Of a DNA stretch of 64,000 nucleotides, positions 62,427 to 64,000 are shown piece by piece. Below the pieces are notes generated by a model. It did no database searches and had not been told where the DNA came from. It saw nothing but the letters and a program-made list of their open reading frames with translations. The stretch lies in the NCBI GenBank assembly GCA_023401925.1, contig JAEXDA010000049.1:124001-188000 (forward strand), in the 5' to 3' direction. Numbering within the stretch: the stretch's first letter is position 1; every line of letters starts with the position of its first letter. The DNA is from Bacillota bacterium. GTDB taxonomy: Bacteria > Bacillota > UBA4882 > UBA8346. The position numbers and the translations under genes are program-made.

Positions 62427-62555
62427 ATGTCAGAAAATGATTCCCAAGAAATTTCCAAACTTTTGGAACAAATCGCCCTTAGCCGCCTCCGGATGCAAAA
62501 TCTCTGGATTGCCAAGGGTTGCATTGATTCTGAGGTGCTGGCGGCCAGTTTTTGA
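62427..62555 (+). pseudogene. Spo0E-like phosphatase fragment, truncated
   Basis: A 42-codon frame with ISKLLEQIALSRLRMQNLWI and AKGCIDSEVLAASF then stop. This matches the first helix and turn of Spo0E-like aspartyl-phosphate phosphatases, which continue SxELDxLI in the second helix. The stop comes just after that Ser. A one-base frame change in the T-run would give LNRYDLLHPP, so a frameshift (or a sequencing error) is likely. Intact members dephosphorylate Spo0A and delay sporulation. Confidence 0.45.
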
Positions 62556-62675
62556 ACCGCTATGATTTGTTGCACCCGCCGAATACATCAATTCTATGCC
62601 CAGTGGATGAACGTTAAAAAATCGAATGAAAAAATAAAACCAGGTGGGATGGCCTGGTTTTGCAGTAATTATTTT

Positions 62676-62966
62676 TTACTTTTTTGAATTTGCCTTTTTA
62701 TTAAAATAAGGATGAAGTATTACTCGAAAAGCTGTTATTCCTATCCAGACATAAAATCCGTTCGTCGCCGCTTTATTATCTATAGCCTTAAAGCCATATA
62801 ACGCTGCAATAAAAATTGGTATTAAGATAATAATCAAAATATCTTTTTGATGTAGGACCGGCCACTTTGAGATGTTGAAAATACCTAAAAAGTCTTTTAA
62901 TCCATTGAGAACTTCATTTAAAGTTTTAAGTAAAATACTGCCATCTCCAGGAGGCTTATTTAACAA
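62676..62966 (-). CDS. Small membrane protein, 96 aa
   Basis: TTG start with GGAGG 8 nt upstream. A soluble N-terminal helix (LLKTLNEVLNGLKDFLGIF) is followed by two membrane helices (ILIIILIPIFIAALYGF and FYVWIGITAFRVIL) and a basic tail. It overlaps the upstream gene by 7 bp. It could be holin-like given the amidase next door, but the length and topology do not prove it. Confidence 0.6.
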   Translation of the reverse strand: MLNKPPGDGSILLKTLNEVLNGLKDFLGIFNISKWPVLHQKDILIIILIPIFIAALYGFKAIDNKAATNGFYVWIGITAFRVILHPYFNKKANSKK

Positions 62967-63559
62967 GTTTTACGCCTCCAAGAAATATATTCACTGATCG
63001 CCGTTGAACCAAAACTTAATACTAGGATGATGCCGATGATGAGAACAAATACCGGGATAATTTTACATAGAGTCAATGCTAATAAAACACTCAACGCAAT
63101 GATGTAAAAACCTATATTAAGTTTTAGGAGCAAGCTTGATTTTCTTTGACTTTTAATTTTAGCCATTGAAGCCGCCTCCTTCCATAATACCTCAACATCT
63201 ATCTTCATTAAACTATCGACATATTTATTTAAAGTGTTGGCATTTTCCACCAATAAATTACGAAGACCGAATTTAAATGGAATCTTCTTACTTTTAACCT
63301 TGAACTTATAGAGTATTTCCCTAACATGTCCTTCGTTATTTTGAAGAAATGATACATAATCAATATATTTTTGAGGATTTGCCAAAGCCTTTTCACTGTT
63401 CTTAATTAACCGATTACTAATTCCATATAGGTTCCTTACCTTAGAATATTCGGGGGAACAATAAAAGAGTACCGTAGAATTACGATTACACCGCTTGACG
63501 AATCTATCAATCGTTTCAATGCATTCGGAATGATAAAAACCATATGCACCGGACGTCAT
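62960..63559 (-). CDS. Hypothetical protein with two C-terminal membrane helices
   Basis: About 199 aa from the ATG at 63559 (GGGAG 6 nt upstream; the adjacent ATG at 63562 is an alternative). Soluble helical residues 1-140 with FYHSECIETIDRFVKRCNRN near the start are followed by paired helices near 145-185. No domain is recognised. It is cotranscribed with the 96-aa membrane protein and lies downstream of the amidase. Confidence 0.6.
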   Translation of the reverse strand: MTSGAYGFYHSECIETIDRFVKRCNRNSTVLFYCSPEYSKVRNLYGISNRLIKNSEKALANPQKYIDYVSFLQNNEGHVREILYKFKVKSKKIPFKFGLRNLLVENANTLNKYVDSLMKIDVEVLWKEAASMAKIKSQRKSSLLLKLNIGFYIIALSVLLALTLCKIIPVFVLIIGIILVLSFGSTAISEYISWRRKTC

Positions 63560-63681
63560 CATTATCTCCCTGTTTTCAGAAAATACTCTTAATACCAAAT
63601 ATTATCAAAAACGTTCCACACGGTCAAGGAATTTCCTTCCATTTTTAAAAAAAATAACTCAAAATATTTGTAAAAAAACAG

Positions 63682-64000
63682 CTACCTTTTTCCTTTCAAA
63701 TCGTCATAAAACTGAATCGGGTTAAACAAGTCTTTCCCCGGATTAGCCCTTCCCCCCAGGAAATCTTCCCAGAAAAAGGGGTCAAAATGCCGTCTTACCG
63801 GATCATACTTGGAATGGGGCTGGATATATTCCTGGGTGGCCCGGAATCCATACCTGCCGCAAATGTCATGGATCAAATCCAGTAGATTTTGGTATACCAC
63901 CGGCTGGATCGGTTCACAGGTCTCGATCCCGATCGCAAAATGGTTGGCCCCAATGCAATGGTGAGCCCGTTCGTTCTCGGGGATACACTGGATAATTTGG
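63682..64000 (-). CDS. N-acetylmuramoyl-L-alanine amidase, C-terminal part (runs off the window)
   Basis: The reading frame is open to the window edge, so the start is missing. The visible part reads IIQCIPENERAHHCIGANHF and IGIETCEPIQP, the zinc-binding His and the Glu region of Amidase_2 (CwlA/PGRP type), then LLDLIHDICGRYGFRATQEY, and it ends with an RRHFDPFFWEDFLGG-like segment common in phage and prophage CwlA enzymes. It cleaves the amide bond between muramic acid and the stem peptide. Confidence 0.88.
   Translation of the reverse strand, partial: QIIQCIPENERAHHCIGANHFAIGIETCEPIQPVVYQNLLDLIHDICGRYGFRATQEYIQPHSKYDPVRRHFDPFFWEDFLGGRANPGKDLFNPIQFYDDLKGKR

Overview
The window looks like the chromosome of an endospore-forming Firmicute that very probably has a second (outer) membrane. 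Firmicute signs: strong AGGAGG ribosome binding sites with frequent TTG and GTG starts, a T-box leader, an Agr-type peptide module, SleB-type and NlpC/P60 wall enzymes, AprX-like intracellular proteases, and a set of tiny Gly/Cys-rich sporulation-type peptides. Diderm signs: a TolC-family protein with its HlyD adaptor and ABC permease, a predicted outer-membrane beta-barrel ending in phenylalanine, and three ABC substrate-binding proteins without a lipobox cysteine. The closest guess is a Hydrogenispora/Limnochordia-like anaerobe, but the sequence alone does not settle the species.

0-7.4 kb (minus): an amino-sugar operon. A ROK repressor is followed by ROK kinase, sugar-binding protein, two permeases, NagB and a SIS-domain isomerase/deaminase. 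Two similar AT-rich inverted repeats lie before the repressor and before the kinase. 7.4-12.3 kb: polyprenyl diphosphate synthase, then a plus-strand polar amino acid ABC system with duplicated binding proteins (promoter duplicated too), a permease carrying an N-terminal PEGA domain, and the ATPase. 12.4-20.7 kb (minus): CPBP protease, Pgi, a beta-barrel protein with MFS transporter and DeoR regulator, and an alpha-glucan phosphorylase. 21-25 kb: small metabolic genes and a 1.8-kb repeat-rich non-coding stretch ending at tRNA-Leu(CAG).

25.4-32.9 kb: aminotransferase; an Agr-like quorum-sensing locus (AgrB, AgrD peptide, two separate polytopic membrane proteins, GHKL histidine kinase, no adjacent response regulator); T-box controlled LeuA; MurI. 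33-40 kb: class A penicillin-binding protein, LysM/SleB hydrolase and a large TPR protein. 40.4-45.3 kb (minus): a TetR-TolC-HlyD-ABC efflux operon with putative TetR operators.

45.7-53.5 kb is the most distinctive region. It holds three AprX-like subtilases without signal peptides, one of them a pseudo-protease that has lost the catalytic Ser and the oxyanion Asn. It also holds a solitary subtilase prodomain, two 53-55 aa paralogs, and four 37-41 aa peptides, each with its own CATATWMT-like -10 box about 45-53 nt upstream of its start.

53.8-58.7 kb: NlpC/P60 protein, tandem AdoMet-decarboxylase-like protein, polysaccharide deacetylase, and a PAS-GGDEF-HD-GYP protein. 58.8-64 kb: an SOS-box-controlled pair of tiny overlapping ORFs, a 21-bp tandem repeat array, and a phage-like wall/lysis set (L,D-transpeptidase-like protein, two coiled-coil membrane proteins in overlapping frames, XRE repressor, amidase cut by the window end). 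Interspersed elements include a ~117-bp MITE-like inverted repeat family, two different 21-bp tandem arrays and REP-like hairpins.
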